Shown: one piece after another, positions 35,999-48,522 of the stretch
Numbering within the stretch: the stretch's first letter is position 1
How the letters are laid out: every line of letters begins with the position of its first letter
Assembly (NCBI RefSeq): GCF_021462225.1
Contig: NC_061794.1
Span: 15,269,784-15,333,783, forward strand
Reading direction: 5' to 3'
Source of the DNA: Girardinichthys multiradiatus
Lineage: Eukaryota > Chordata > Actinopteri > Cyprinodontiformes > Goodeidae
DNA length: 64,000 nt
Notes under the pieces: generated by a model
Databases searched by the model: none
What the model was told of the DNA's origin: nothing
What the model saw: the letters and a program-made list of their open reading frames with translations, nothing else
Made by a program: the position numbers and the translations under genes

Positions 35999-36679
35999 GT
36001 AAAAGGTTTAAGGGGTCTGTCTGTCAGTCTTTGTGTGGTTTTCTTTGCCTTTCCTGTGGGTTTGCACCACTGTTTCTAATGTGCCATGCAGCAATTCCCA
36101 TATATGTGCATCATTGTGGGGGAACATGGTCTAATTTAGCAAAGACAAGGCAGCTTTCAAAGGCAAAATGACTGCCAGCCAATTTGTGGCAGCAAACACC
36201 CACAACAGCGGGGAGCAGGTTACTCCTGCATCGTTTCAGGAAATTATTCATGAGGTATTAAAATCTTCACAGTGCAGCTGACTTCCTCAGCTTTGCTACA
36301 GTATATGGGAAGACTGTAATGACAGGATGCCCTCAGTTTCATTGAGCTAGTTAGGAATTGTAGTTTGTAAACAATTTTAAATATGAGTGATTTCATTCAT
36401 GCTGGTTCTTAGCATTAAGAAATAAATGTACCAATATCAGATAATTGTCTTAAATGTATAGATTAAAGTGGGATTAGATACAATAAATTATGAAGGTTTA
36501 CATGACACTGGATTAATTAAAATAGTAAGGTAGCATTTACATAAAAATAAAAAAAGGTTTAATAACAAATAATTTATATTTTCCTGTTGAACTGAAAACA
36601 GTTCAACACTAGAGACAAAGAGAAAAGATTTAGAGATCATGTTTAAGTTTTGTGTATAAATGTATTTCCGTGTGTAAAG
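35999..36679. other. Intron, unassigned
   Basis: No gene or recognised repeat between the LTR and the next Tc1 remnant. Confidence 0.45.
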
Positions 36680-37646
36680 GCACATTTTGTCACAACCCCA
36701 AATTTCAATGTATTTTTTTCTGTCCGTTTTTAAGGTATAGTAACACAAAGCATCTTCTCACCTAACTGCAGAGTGGAATGAAATGGTTGCTTTGTTTCCA
36801 CCATTTGCTACAAATGAAACTCTTAAATGTTTGCCATGCATTGTATATTAGGCCCCCTTAACTCTGGAACCCCCAAATAAAATTCAGTTCCATAAACCGC
36901 CTTCAGATGTCACTTAATCAGTTAATAGAGTCAGCCTGGATGTAACCTAATTCCAGTAGGAAGAGAGCAGTTTTGTGAAGGCTTCAGACATGTGTTAGAA
37001 AACCTTTGTGTTCAAAGAGCACCATACAGAACAAGGAACATACTAAACAGGTCCGGCATAACGTTGTGGAAACGTTTAAACCAGGGTTGGGGTGAAAAAC
37101 TACATCCTACAAGATACAAGATCTGTGGACTCCACATCACCCTGAATACACCATCCCATAATAAAACATGTTGGCGGTACCATGATGCTGTGCGGATTCT
37201 GTTCAATAGCATAAACGGGAAAGGTGGTCATAGTTGATGGGAGGATGGATGCAGCTAAATACAGTCCTAGAAAAAACTCTCGTTACAAACAGGTTGAGGT
37301 TTATCTTCCATCAGAACAACAAAAAAAAAAAACACAGCTGGAGCTACAGTGGAACAGTTTAGATCAAAGCATATTCAGGTGTTCAATGAAGCGCTTGTGG
37401 CAAGACTTAAAAATTGTTGCTCACAGATGCTTTTCATCCAATCTTAAGCTATCTTGCAAAGGAGAATGGACAAAACTTTCAGTCTCCCAAAAGAACAAAG
37501 GTAATAAAGACATGTCCTAATGAACCTTGTATCTGTAATGATGGTCTGTCACATAAAAGTCCAGTAAAATACAGTGAATTTTGTGCTTGTAACATGACAA
37601 AATATGAAAAATGTCAAGGCGTATGGATACTTCAGCAAGGCTCTGT
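36680..37646 (+). mobile_element. Decayed, shortened Tc1 element
   Basis: Left terminal-repeat traces (ATTTTGTCACAACCCCAAATTTC, 36684-36706) and right end CTTCAGCAAGGCTCTGTA (37630-37647). The plus-strand interior matches a Tc1 transposase with gaps: CACATCACCCTGAATACACCATCCC (37132-37156), TTGATGGGAGGATGGATGCAGCTAAATACAG (37234-37264) and CAAAGCATATTCAGGTGTTC (37364-37383). It is about 970 bp, with no intact frame. Confidence 0.78.
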
Positions 37647-37844
37647 ATGTATGAACTCAATCACTGCCTTCATTGTCTTGAGGATATGTAAACCATTTAG
37701 TGTGTTTTGTGTAGAAATGTCAACCCTGTAAATTCTTGTCTTTGTTAAATGCTTGTGTATTTCCTTTGGCATGTATGTGAAGTTTGAGTGCGAGACCATG
37801 ACTGTGTGTTTTTGTGTGTGAGGGAACGGGGGTGGAAATCTTAC

Positions 37845-37982
37845 GACATGTGACAGCTGGTGGGCTGATGCCAATGGGGAAGGATGGAGCAGAGAAGGAA
37901 ATGACTGTTGCCCCGGTAACGCAGAGCTGGAGTGGCTGATGGTCGGGTAGTGTGAAGTAGCTGCCAGCTGAGACAGTGAGAG
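37845..37982 (-). CDS. nphp4: NPHP4 coding exon (LSLSQLAA, Ser/Pro-rich linker)
   Basis: A 138-nt minus-strand exon, phase 0 at both ends (46 codons). Its acceptor TTTCTCCGCAG is at 37983-37993 and its donor C/gtaag at 37840-37844. The translation is LSLSQLAATSHYPTISHSSS, then ALPGQQSFPSLLHPSPLAS, then AHQLSHV. Human nephrocystin-4 has LSISQLAASPRSPTQHC at the start of the matching low-complexity linker. Another frame is also open across this exon (AGSYFTLPDHQPLQ...), but it does not fit the splice phase of its neighbours or the homology. Confidence 0.92.
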
Positions 37983-37993
37983 CTGCGGAGAAA

Positions 37994-38934
37994 CAATGCA
38001 AATGACTTGCTGTTATTATTATGATTACCAACAACAGTACTAAGGAATATACTTTATGCCTGAGAGACACGTGCTGCCTCAAATCACAACAACAGCCCAT
38101 TTCTCTTTAACACCATGAAGCCTCTATAGTGCTCCCCCCAGCTCCCACAACCACAAGCTTTTAAAGTCGTCTTCCTCAGCGGGCCCAGGTTAAAACTGTT
38201 TTTCTCCTCCCTTTTGATACTGAAGACACGTGAAAAGAGAGCACTGAATTTTTATTTAAAGACAACTTGTGGTATTGGAACACCCTAATAACCACTGACG
38301 GGGGACTCTTCAATCTTAAAACAAAGGCATAAGAGCAGTGCTGCCTCTCCACTTACAGTCTACAGCATTCATATTTGACAATAATAAATCTTAAGTTGAA
38401 TGCTTAGGTGGATGTCTTTTAATTGTCCTTGTTTTATCAGCATATTTCATCTCCTCTGTTTCCACTTACTATGTGGTCAATGATGCTGTAAATGCAAATG
38501 AACTACATTAACTTCTACATTTAGATGCTCTCTACATGTATAAAGAACATGAGAAGCACTTCTAATCGAAGACAAAGACACTTCAAACTGTTGTTTTTCT
38601 TAGGCAATTTTGTTATTAACTGATTAAATTTAAGTGTTTATCAAGTCGTTGTTACGTATTGCAAAAACAATATTGAATATGAAACAACCTTAGAAAGCAG
38701 GTAAAAATGACTTAATCAACATTGCAAACTGGAGTAACTGGTAACTAGATCGATGTTTTCAATTATATATAAATAATATCTAAGAGAGTTGTGAGTGTAA
38801 ATAATTTTCTTATTTCACAGCCATGAAATCATTATGATGCTGTATTAATACAAGTCGGATATATTTTTATTATTCTGTCTTTCGACCAGAGCAGTACTGC
38901 AATTATATAGTCGATATTTTTCTGTCCGCGAACA
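37994..38934. other. Intron, unassigned
   Basis: The start (minus sense: end) of the 24.3-kb intron. AT-rich, nothing recognised. Confidence 0.45.
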
Positions 38935-39835
38935 TTGCCTCAGATCAGAGGAGCTGAGTCTCATTCCAGCTGCTTCACGCTCAGCCGCAAACCTCTCCAG
39001 TGCTTCCTAAAGATCCTGCCCTGATGATGCCAACAGAAGCATATCTTCTGCAAAAAGCTGAACTGAGGCCCTGTTGTCCCCAAACAAGACATGTTCCTCT
39101 CTATAACTATGCCTTGAGATTGTAACTATGAACACCACAAACAGGATCGTTGACAAGGGCCAGCCCTGGCAGAGTCCATCCTGCACTTGGAACAAGCTTG
39201 ACTATGTGGCGAGAACGCAAACGCAGCTCCTCCTTTGGTTATACAAGAATCGGAAAGCCTTTTAAAGCACCCCATAGTCCCAAAGCATCCTGCCCCAGAA
39301 TGCATTGAGAAACAGTGTAATAAGCCTCTCTGGACAACCAAACTCTCAATGCCCTTCAGCAACACTACCATAGTAAAAATCGGCTCCTCTGTTTCACAGC
39401 CAAGACAATGGCCACTATTTAGCTTCTAAATCTAAGGTCGGACAATCAGTTTGTGCCTTCTGTCTAACCTAACTACAATAGATGGAAGACATTCTCCTGT
39501 CCCCTTTCTTAAACATTTGGATGACTATCCAAGTATGATCCTTAACAGGTCTTCTCCCACTTAAGATGTATGTCAACCACAACAACCACACAATGTCCAA
39601 AGCCTTAACCATCTAAGGACAATTATCTTCCCCTCCTGGCGTCCCGCTGTCAAGGAGCTCTTTAAACACCTCAGCGATTTCTGGCATGGTGATGGACTCA
39701 CCTTCTCCCATATCCTCAGATTCGGCCTCCTTTATTGAGGAATTTATTTGTCAATTGATGAGATCCTAAAAATGTTCCTTGCACTTCCTGAGTCCTGAGG
39801 CTTTGTCTTCTCCACAGAGGACATGCTGACTGCAT
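38935..39835 (-). pseudogene. Degenerate LINE reverse transcriptase fragment
   Basis: In minus sense 39007-39195 reads QDGLCQGWPLSTILFVVFIV, then SRHSYREEHVLFGDNRASVQ, then LFAEDMLLLASSGQDL. This matches the fish LINE pattern LRQGCPLSPILF...FADDVVLLAS, with the YADD-type box degraded to FAED. Antisense remains of upstream polymerase segments (a cysteine-poor SIT-PEIAE-like stretch, near 39670-39700) extend to about 39835. It is a different family from the L2-like copies; the clade is uncertain. Confidence 0.75.
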
Positions 39836-41540
39836 TAAGAACATCTTCTAATTTGATATATTTAAATATGGCTGTATGTCCCGTATTCTTAGGTTGATTA
39901 TATGTCTAAGCTGGCTTCCTTTTGGAAAACACAATTTAATTAAGGTCTAGGCTAACAGTCTAAAAGACAAAAAGGCAAACTCTCCTGCTGCAACTAAATG
40001 TAGAATTTAAGCTACCATATACAGTCTGAGATCAATACATGCACTGCATTTAGTTGCATTGGTATATTTTAAATATGTAACAATTCATACCTAAAACAAT
40101 TGGGGATCAGAAATTTTCCCCCTTAAATTTATGTCTAAGGGTCACTTTTTACATATATTTCCCTAAGATGCATTATTGCATTGATGAGTCTGTTCCAAAC
40201 CCTGAAATATTCAGTTAAACTGATACATGGTCTATGGAGAAGCGAGGTTTAGGAGACAACAGAAACTGTGACTTTGTATCGTAAGAATCCACTGCTCCAC
40301 GGGCTGAATTAATCATTAAACAGGAACATCTCCCAGACTCGACACAAGATGCTGCATTACAGTAAGACCATTTCACAGCCTCCCCTTCTCTTCAAAAGCA
40401 CTAATGTCCTAGTTAAAAGGAACCCTTATTATTAAATATAACCTGTTGCTTAGCAATACAACCATCGCCAACAACATAGAGTATGTTCTTTTAGACCACA
40501 TTAGGTTTGACAGGAGTTCACACATTCTCTCCATTTCGTAGGAGTGCCCTAGGTTTAAAGAGGCATTTAGCTCACTTGCCTAACACCAGTAATCAATACA
40601 GTTACACATGAAACGTCAACACCTTTTAGTTGAAATCATCAGTGCAAACTGCAACCACACTTAGGCATATGTTTGCCTGTAAAACAAGACAAGCATCCTG
40701 ACAGCCCATCTGAAGAAAGCACAAAACCTGAGCTCATAATATGTGAAGCTGAGAACAGGAATGCTTTAAATAGAAAATAATAATAAACCACAGCGGAATG
40801 CAATTTTTAGAGCTGCTGGACTGACTGTATATTTTCAACTTCTCAGCAAGGTAACCTATTTAAATGCTTCCTGAGTGTGCTGTGAAGTCAAATTAAACCA
40901 GTTGTTCATGGCAGGGTGGAGAAAGGCCGGAAGCTCTATTGAAACATTGTGTCTGTATGACACTGGTGCATATTGTTAAAATAGATATTCAAATAGTGAC
41001 TACTTTCAAAGGACCTCTGCTAAAAAGACTTCGTAACAGATGCATTACACAGAATTTCTGCAGGTTGAAGTGTAACACTGACTTTTTAAAACATTTTAAG
41101 TTGATTATGATGTAAATTTAAGACCTACATTAACTACGTCTAATAAGTTCAATTAAAAATGTACTAACTCAAATATTTATAGTTATTGTACTTAGGAACA
41201 CCTAGGTATATTGCATTTTTCTTTTGTACTTATATTTGCCAGCAAAAATTTCACCTGCAAGAATTTGCCTGGGTAAGTTAGAATGAAGAGTTTGTTGACC
41301 GGCGTTTGCATTGTTAATCCATTTCAACCCATAAATATGTTTGACAATACAGCCTTATATAGTTTGTACTAAATAAGCTCCAAGTACAGGCTCGGTGGGA
41401 GGAACAGACTGCCAAAACTGATATATTGCAGGTTTTATGTTGCCTTGCTAAAATGTGAAGGCCATGTTGGTTATATTAAGACTCCCAACAGTTCTGGGAG
41501 GGTTTAATCTCTCTGTACCAAACAGTTGTTCTTCAGGAAA
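39836..41540. other. Intron, unassigned
   Basis: AT-rich intronic DNA with no recognised feature. Confidence 0.45.
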
Positions 41541-41918
41541 TAGGGCTGCAACTAACAATTATTTTGCTAATCAATTAATCTGTTGACTATATTTTTGATA
41601 TTTAAATTTTTAATAAATTTTTCATTAGGAAAAGGTGTTTAACAGGAGATTTTCTTTACTGAATTTGGACCAGGTGAAGATACAACTATGCCACTTGAGG
41701 AGTTCTAGTTAGAGCATATTTACAAACAAAGAAGGCTTTCAATCTTAAATGCAAAATGTAAATATTTTTTGTACAGATTTGACTTAATTACTGCTCTGAA
41801 TGGGGTTTTTTTTTAGCAAATGGCATGTTATATACTCCAGTAAATGATTATTCAATTACTAATTTAGTTGACGATTATTTCAACTATCAATTAATCGCAG
41901 TTAATTCCTTCAGCCCTA
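41541..41918. mobile_element. Non-autonomous hAT-like MITE
   Basis: A 378-bp unit opening TAGGGCTGCAACTAACAATT and closing with TTCAGCCCTA, with interior ATTAAT/TTGACGATTATTT motifs in inverted orientation. The 'agggctgcaactaacgattat' end is a familiar fish repeat. I could not see an 8-bp duplication. Non-coding. Confidence 0.75.
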
Positions 41919-44494
41919 AAAATAAGTAAAATGAAAAAATCTTCTTAGAAGAAATTCTTAATAAATCTAAGTGTGCATCTGTTTATATAATAACTTATCA
42001 GCATCAGGACTTTTTATATGTTCTTTTCTGATTTCTGCACTCTATTTCTGCACAGCAATGGGGGCCGTCCTGCTAACCAGAGGGCAACAGAGAACAGCAG
42101 GCGCTGGTGACCTCACATAGCAATCTTTAAATCTTTTAGTCTTTAAAACCAGTACTTTTAGGCACAAATCTCCCTTTAATAAAGAACAAGGCACAGATTT
42201 TAAACCAAAGTAATTTGACACAGGGTCTTCTTCATTGGAAACTGCTGCCCACTACACTGTAAGAACGATGGCAGAGTGACCTGTTCCACAATTATTTGCT
42301 CACATTATTACTCAATATCTCTTGCTTTTATTATTTACCATTTTGTTTAGCCTTTCCTACCTTCAGATTAAGTTAGCTATTTATTTACTACTTGTGCTCT
42401 TGTTCAATCCCAGGTCTGAATTTGTGACATTAAAGTTGGAAATCTGCAAATGCAACCTTTTATGTATTCCACTTGCTGAGAGATAGATCACTATTAATAT
42501 GGATGCTTCCTATCTTTGATAAGAATTCCAATGAATGAACAACAGAAAATAAGAAATGAAATGTGATATAGGTATTAGAGGGAGAATCTAAACAGTTCAT
42601 TGTATAGTCACTTTATTTGTTAGGGACTTCATGCATAAATTAGGCAAACTTTGTGAAATCCACCTCAAAGGTCACACTTTGCATGTAGACTGTGTATAGT
42701 TCGGATGTAAGCATTTTTTCATGGGTAACCTGACTGCAGAGAAATTTATTATGTGCAGGTTAAAGCCAGTGTTGTGGCTATGACACATTCATGTTTGAAT
42801 GTAATAAATGCAGTGCAATAAAAGCTGAATTTAAAGGGTTAAAGGAAATGTCTTAGCAAAAAGTCAAAGCTAAAGCAAACGGGAAACAGCAAAATCATTT
42901 CTGGGAACGCTACAGCAATTAAGAAAAAATAAAAACAACTTCCAACAACGAAGAAGGAAAACTATGAAAAAATAAATATGGATGAGAAAATAATGTTTTT
43001 ATAGTTTCTCATTTTGTATTTAATATTATAATTGAATAAATACACATACATGTCTGTTTGGATTCTCTTCTTATTTTGGAGAATCTTTGTTTTTACACGT
43101 CTGTCATTTCATACTTCATAGCTGTGTAGGCAGCGGCCAAAAATGAGCTGTTTTGGTCACTGCGATGATGGTCAAAACAACCACACATTTCAAAATACCC
43201 AAAGTGTGAAGGCCAGGGGAATGTCATAAGTCAGGCCTTGCAAGTACTGCTGAGCCAAATCCCATTTTATACACACATGCATGTGAGTCACCACGCTCTG
43301 CACATCGAGGGTGCTAAAGACAGAATATAGACCAAGGATGAGAGGATCACACACACACACACACACACACAGGCGGCAACATGAAGATCATATGAAGCCC
43401 AAATGTGAGCAGATGATCTGCTTGGCTGTCAAGGCAAATGGGCTGAGCTCTGAACCTTGGCAGTCAAACCTATGCCACAACTAAATGCCCCACTCAACCC
43501 ATTCTCTTACAGGCCGAGCTGCCAAGCTGAGCCAATTTGTGTTGCTAACAAATTCTAAATGGTGCCTGTGGAAGCGTCCAGTTCTGTGGGAGAAGTTGTA
43601 AAATTTCACAGCTCCAGAAACACAGAGTTAATTCCAAACTTATTTATACCCCTGGCAAATTTAGGTTTAAAGCAATTTTTTGATTTACTAAAAAGTCTCT
43701 TCTTGCTCGACGTAAGTAGCCCAGCCAGAATCCCGACTTAATTCTGATAGGGAAGCTAAAGTTTAGGGTAATGGCAAGGAGGCCTTCCAACCTCAAATAC
43801 CATCAAACAATAAATTGTCAAAATACCAGTGAAAACATGCCAAAAGCGGTTACAAGAAGGGTTGACTGTTGTAATGCCAAAAAGATTTTAATTCTCGAAA
43901 CGCCATTTTTTAGTAAGATGTAAACAGATTTCCCCCACCCCAAAACCGATACTCATTTATCAGCGATGTATTACCTTTTGCCTCTTTCATTTTAAATTGA
44001 AAAAAAAAGTAATGGTTAAATAATAATAATCTTGACTCAATGAGTAATTTAATAAGGAACATAAATAAGCTTGAGCTTAACTGTGCAACCCCTTAATTTT
44101 CAGATAACACTGATGCTCCAATTTACACTAACATTCTTGGTTGGCAAAAAAGAGAATATATGATTTTTCACTGTGGTAACCTATGGCATAATTGGCAAAA
44201 GCATGCATGACACTTGTTAAATATTGAAAAATGTATTTGAATACTCTGCTACTCAAATGTTGAGCATTCAAATTGAAACCCCGGTAAGGAAATGTGCAAC
44301 AGAGCTGGGTGCAAGTATGTCAGTATGCCCACCTCTCAGCCACTGATTTAGAGCTGTGCTTGAAAAATAAATGCTGACAGTCAAAAACGATCGCCAGAAG
44401 TGACACAAAAGGAACCACAAAGACCTTCTCTTCAGTGTAGGTATGTAAGTAAAATAATCTAATGGAAGGAAAAACTACCTGATACAAGATTTCA
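41919..44494. other. Intron, unassigned, with a CA repeat
   Basis: AT-rich intronic DNA. The only defined feature is the CA microsatellite at 43348-43371. No exon with plausible splice sites and NPHP4-like translation was found. Confidence 0.45.
43348..43371. repeat. (CA)12 microsatellite
   Basis: An uninterrupted CA dinucleotide run; likely polymorphic. Confidence 0.95.
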
Positions 44495-46200
44495 GCAGAG
44501 GTGGGACCAAGTCATTGTTTTGCAAGTCACGGGTAAGGCCCAAGTCTTTCCACCCAAGTCCTGAGTCAAGTCAAGTAAAGGCATGAAAGTCCCAAGTCGA
44601 GTCGAAAGTCAAGGCACGCAAGTCTCAAATAGGGTTGAAGTCCTAAACTTTACATTTCAGTACTGTAGTTTTTTTTGCTGTAATTGTTTCAGAGTAATAA
44701 TAATTTTAAGATTTATAAATTATTTTGAAAGGTGTTTTATACACCAGAACAACCAGCAAGAGGAAGCAAACTCCAAAAACATCTGAAAATGTGTGCTGTT
44801 GTTGCTTTTTACAGGAAATATTACAAAAAAAAAAAACCAAACATCCAATAATGTAAGGTAATGAGCAACCTGATCCATAATAAAAGAATAACCAGATCTC
44901 TATACAAAATAAAAAAATATTCCCATGTTTACCAACGGCAACAGTACAACCCTGCTTTTACAATATTATATGAGAAACATTAGATCATCAAAATAACTGA
45001 AATGATTTATACAGCTGTAAAGAAATAACTTTTTATGATCAAGTTCATTTTATAAGAACTGATTGTGGTGCCACTTTTTGCCCTTTTGGATGCACTAACG
45101 TCACTGTACACATAATTATCAGAGGAAATTATTCAATATAGTATGCATTGCACTGGTATTCACCCCCCTGGCATTTTTCATGTTTTGTTTCCTCCCAACT
45201 GGGAATGAAAATGGATTGTTTGAGAGTTTGAACTATTTCATTTACAGATCATGCAACTTTGAATATGTATTATTGGAAAAACAATAAAGACAGAAAGAAC
45301 AAAACAAGTCTTTAGCATAATAGTGTCATTAAACCTAAACTGCACCACTAAGCATTGCAAGCGTTGGGTTTGTGACATACAGTATTAATTAAACCTCAAT
45401 AATAAAGAAAAGGAACACATTTTCTGTGGGTGACCCACCTGCTCAGTATGAAGGGGAGGGAGAGATATTAAAACATATATTTTGCTTACTTTGCTTCAAT
45501 ATTTTTTTCTAAGAAAAACACTTCAGTCATGACATCTGGGAAGACATCACAGCTGTTCTCTGTCTTGCGCTGAGTCCATCACCCAACACAATGGCCATAC
45601 ATTTATTGGCAGCTCTGGCATAATGTCGATGCATCTGGGGAGGCTGCCCTCGCATTACTGTCTACAGGCTTGTATTTAAGATTCAATCTGAGATTCATGC
45701 TGCTGTCAGGATTTAAAATCTTATTAAAAGTGCCTTAACATTATTGTAAAGAGTCATGCTGCATAGACTACCCATTGTTTGGGTGATGCCGCAAGCAGCT
45801 TTTGTTTTTTCTTTTTCCAAATTCATGCACACGTCACTGATAGGTCTGGAAAAAAGAGAACCCCTCCAGGCCTGTCAGCTTCTTCGCTGTCATCGCAAGA
45901 TGCAGAGACAGAAGGAGGAAATACTGGCAAATGGCCAGAGGTACGCAGTGGGCTGGATCGCGTGCTTCGAATGGTCACATCATTGAGCACCAGGTGCGGT
46001 TGGGTTTGAAAAACACACTTTCTGTTTGGTGTCAGATATCACGTCTTTTCAAGTCAAGCAGTTAAAGTCGAAGTTAACTCAATATTTACTGGTGTGAAAG
46101 TCAGAGTCAAGTCTAAAGTCTTTTATATTCTCAAGTAGAGTCATTTGTGACTCGAGTCTGACTCAGTCCTAAGCAACATGACTCGAGTCTCAACACTAGA
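44495..46200. repeat. AAGTC-rich repeat element, interrupted
   Basis: Two clusters of irregular AAGTC/GAGTC units, at about 44510-44640 (CAAGTC, CCCAAGTC, GAGTCAAGTCAAG) and 46040-46195 (AAGTCAAG, GAGTCAAGTCTAAAGTC, GACTCGAGTCTGACTC). They lie at the two ends of a 1.7-kb segment. A similar layout is found in a common fish repeat that begins 'aggtgggaccaagtcattg'. The middle holds other repeat DNA (45150-45750). Its class is not certain. Confidence 0.55.
45150..45750. mobile_element. Possible nested non-autonomous repeat
   Basis: GGTATTCACCCCCCTGGCATTTTTCATGTTTTG at 45156-45188 followed by ATGAAAATGGATTGTTTGAGA resembles a common fish DNA-transposon repeat. TTGTATTTAAGATTCAATCTGAGATTCATGCTG near 45671 belongs to the same repeat in my memory. 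Boundaries are uncertain. Confidence 0.4.
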
Positions 46201-46719
46201 AAGTTCTTCTCTTAAAGTCAGGATTCATGCATTTAGATTAATCAAAGAAACAAATGTAAGCGTGGAATCTGGGCCTTCAGTTTTCTACAGCTGGTTTGGC
46301 AGTTTTGATGTCTGACAGATTGCAAAGTGCTACTTGCCAAATGTTTTTACTGAGCACAGGCCAACAAAACACAACCACATCTGAATTGCACATTTAACAA
46401 TCTAAAAAATACCAAATAAAAACAGCAAACAACAAAAAATGTTTTCAATATGTTCTTCCTTTACAGGAACAACTGATAACCATCTGACTAATAGAACCAC
46501 ATTGTGATTTACATATTTTAGCAATGATCTCTTATAACTAGTTCAGTTTTATGTACTATGTACAAGGTTTCTACCAGACTAAAACTGGAAAAGGTTCTAG
46601 GTTTGGATAAGAAAATACAAAAAAGAATGAAAAAAATATCTGTAGTTCCAGACTTTATTCCTAATTCCTCTCTTTAAAGGCTGTATCCATCCATCCACTA
46701 ATACATAGAATATTTTACC

Positions 46720-47120
46720 TAAAATCTTCGGGATCATCAAGATGTTTTTAGGCAAATGTGATATGGGTCTCCGAGCAATTTCTGTCAGCAGTGGATGCCA
46801 TTTTTGGTCGTATTTTTCTTACTGTGAACTTATAAACCCCAATCTCAACAGTGACAGGTGAGGTCTGTGGTGCTTTAGATGCAGTTAGATGCCTTAAAAA
46901 CTCTTTCCAGACCAATAGATAGCAGTGTATTTTATTTGTTCTTGCTTTTGGGGATTCTTTTTAGCCTACTTTATGTGGTCAGACAGGTTCTATTTAAGTG
47001 AATTATAGATTTTTACAGGTCTGGCAGTCACCAGGCTGAAATTGGGGCAATTACTATTTCACAACATAAAATAATTTCAAACTTTAAGGTTTTACTAAGA
47101 AACAAAGGACATTTTAAAAG
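46720..47120 (-). mobile_element. Tc1 remnant (same family as 14.4 kb)
   Basis: GGGATCATCAAGATGTTTTTAGGCAAATG (46730-46758) and GTGGTCAGACAGGTTCTATTTAAGTG (46976-47001) match the element at 14371-15390 (for example CAGACAGGTTCTATTTAAGT at 15101). It covers the transposase N-terminal half and 5' untranslated part on the minus strand. It ends about 15 bp from element B. Confidence 0.65.
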
Positions 47121-47134
47121 GGCAGCCATTCATA

Positions 47135-47334
47135 CAGGTCCTTCTCAAAATATTAGCATATTGTGATAAAGTTCATTATTTTCTATAATGTAATGATGAA
47201 AATTTAACATTCATATATTTTAGATTCATTGCACACTAACTGAAATATTTCAGGTCTTTTATTGTCTTAATACGGATGATTTTGGCATACAGCTCATGAA
47301 AACCCAAAATTCCTATCTCACAAAATTAGCATAT
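47135..47334. repeat. Left terminal inverted repeat of element B
   Basis: 200 bp; outer tip CAGGTCCTTCTCAAAATATT next to TA. A related direct repeat lies at about 47311-47334. Confidence 0.95.
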
Positions 47335-47411
47335 TTCATCCGACCAATAAAAGAAAAGTGTTTTTAATACAAAAAACGTCAACCTTCAAATAATCATGTA
47401 CAGTTATGCAC

Positions 47412-48394
47412 TCAATACTTGGTCGGGAATCCTTTGGCAGAAATTACTGCTTCAATGCGGCGTGGCATGGAGGCAATCAGCCTGTGGCACTGCTGAGGTC
47501 TTATGGAGGCCCAGGATGCTTCGATAGCAGCCTTTAGCTCATCCAGAGTGTTGGGTCTTGAGTCTCTCAACGTTCTCTTCACAATATCCCACAGATTCTC
47601 TATGGGGTTCAGGTCAGGAGAGTTGGCAGGCCAATTGAGCACAGTGATACCATGGTCAGTAAACCATTTACCAGTGGTTTTGGCACTGTGAGCAGGTGCC
47701 AGGTCGTGCTGAAAAATGAAATCTTCATCTCCATAAAGCTTTTCAGCAGATGGAAGCATGAAGTGCTCCAAAATCTCCTGATAGCTAGCTGCATTGACCC
47801 TGCCCTTGATAAAACACAGTGGACCAACACCAGCAGCTGACACGGCACCCCAGACCATCACTGACTGTGGGTACTTGACACTGGACTTCTGGCATTTTGG
47901 GCATTTCCTTCTCCCCAGTCTTCCTCCAGACTCTGGCACCTTGATTTCCGAATGACATGCAGTACTTTGGACCACTGAGCAACAGTCCAGTGCTGCTTTT
48001 CTGTAGCCCAGGTCAGGCGCTTCTGCCGCTGTTTCTGGTTCAAAAGTGGCTTGACCTGGGGAATGCGGCACCTGTAGCCCATTTCCTGCACACGCCTGTG
48101 CACGGTGACTCTGGATGTTTCTACTCCAAACTCAGTCCACTGCTTCCGCAGGTCCCCCAAGGTCTGGAATCGGCCCTTCTCCACAATCTTCCTCAAGGTC
48201 CGGTCACCTCTTCTCGTTGTGCAGCGTTTTCTGCCACACTTTTTCCTTCCCACAGACTTCCCACTGAGGTGCCTTGATACAGCACTCTGGGAACAGCCTA
48301 TTCGTTCAGAAATTTCTTTCTGTGTCTTACCCTCTTGCTTGAGGGTGTCAATAGTGGCCTTCTGGACAGCAGTCAGGTCGGCAGTCTTACCCAT
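47412..48394 (-). pseudogene. Broken DD34E Tc1 transposase of element B
   Basis: ATG 48394 starts MGKTADLTAVQKATIDTLKQ. The frame is open through the DNA-binding part (SQSAVSRHL, basic GRKKCGRKRC) to ATEKQHWTVAQWSKVL. There a 23-nt deletion (junction about 47962; copy A keeps these bases) removes the FSDES segment with the first catalytic Asp. A frame change near 47890-47925 is shared with A. The last 219-codon frame carries SSVKYPQSVMVWGAVSAAG, the second Asp in FQHDLAPAHSAK and the Glu in LNPIENLW, with 34 residues between. It ends at KGFPTKY and the stop near 47412. It is not catalytic. Confidence 0.93.
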
Positions 48395-48522
48395 GATTGG
48401 GGTTTTGAGTGATGAACCAGGCAGGGAGTTTTAAAGGCCTCAGGAATCTTTTGCAGGTGTTTAGAGTTAACTCGTCGATTCAGATGATTAGGTTCATAGC
48501 TTGTTTAGAGACCCTTTTAATG

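Noticed and set aside
37720..38100. A 126-codon frame through an NPHP4 exon (AGSYFTLPDHQPLQLCVTGA)
   Set aside because: It is open by chance. The frame fitting the neighbouring splice phases and human NPHP4 is LSLSQLAATSHYP.
43348..43371. CA repeat as a possible CRISPR-like or regulatory array
   Set aside because: It is an ordinary dinucleotide microsatellite; no spaced repeats or spacers exist anywhere in the window.
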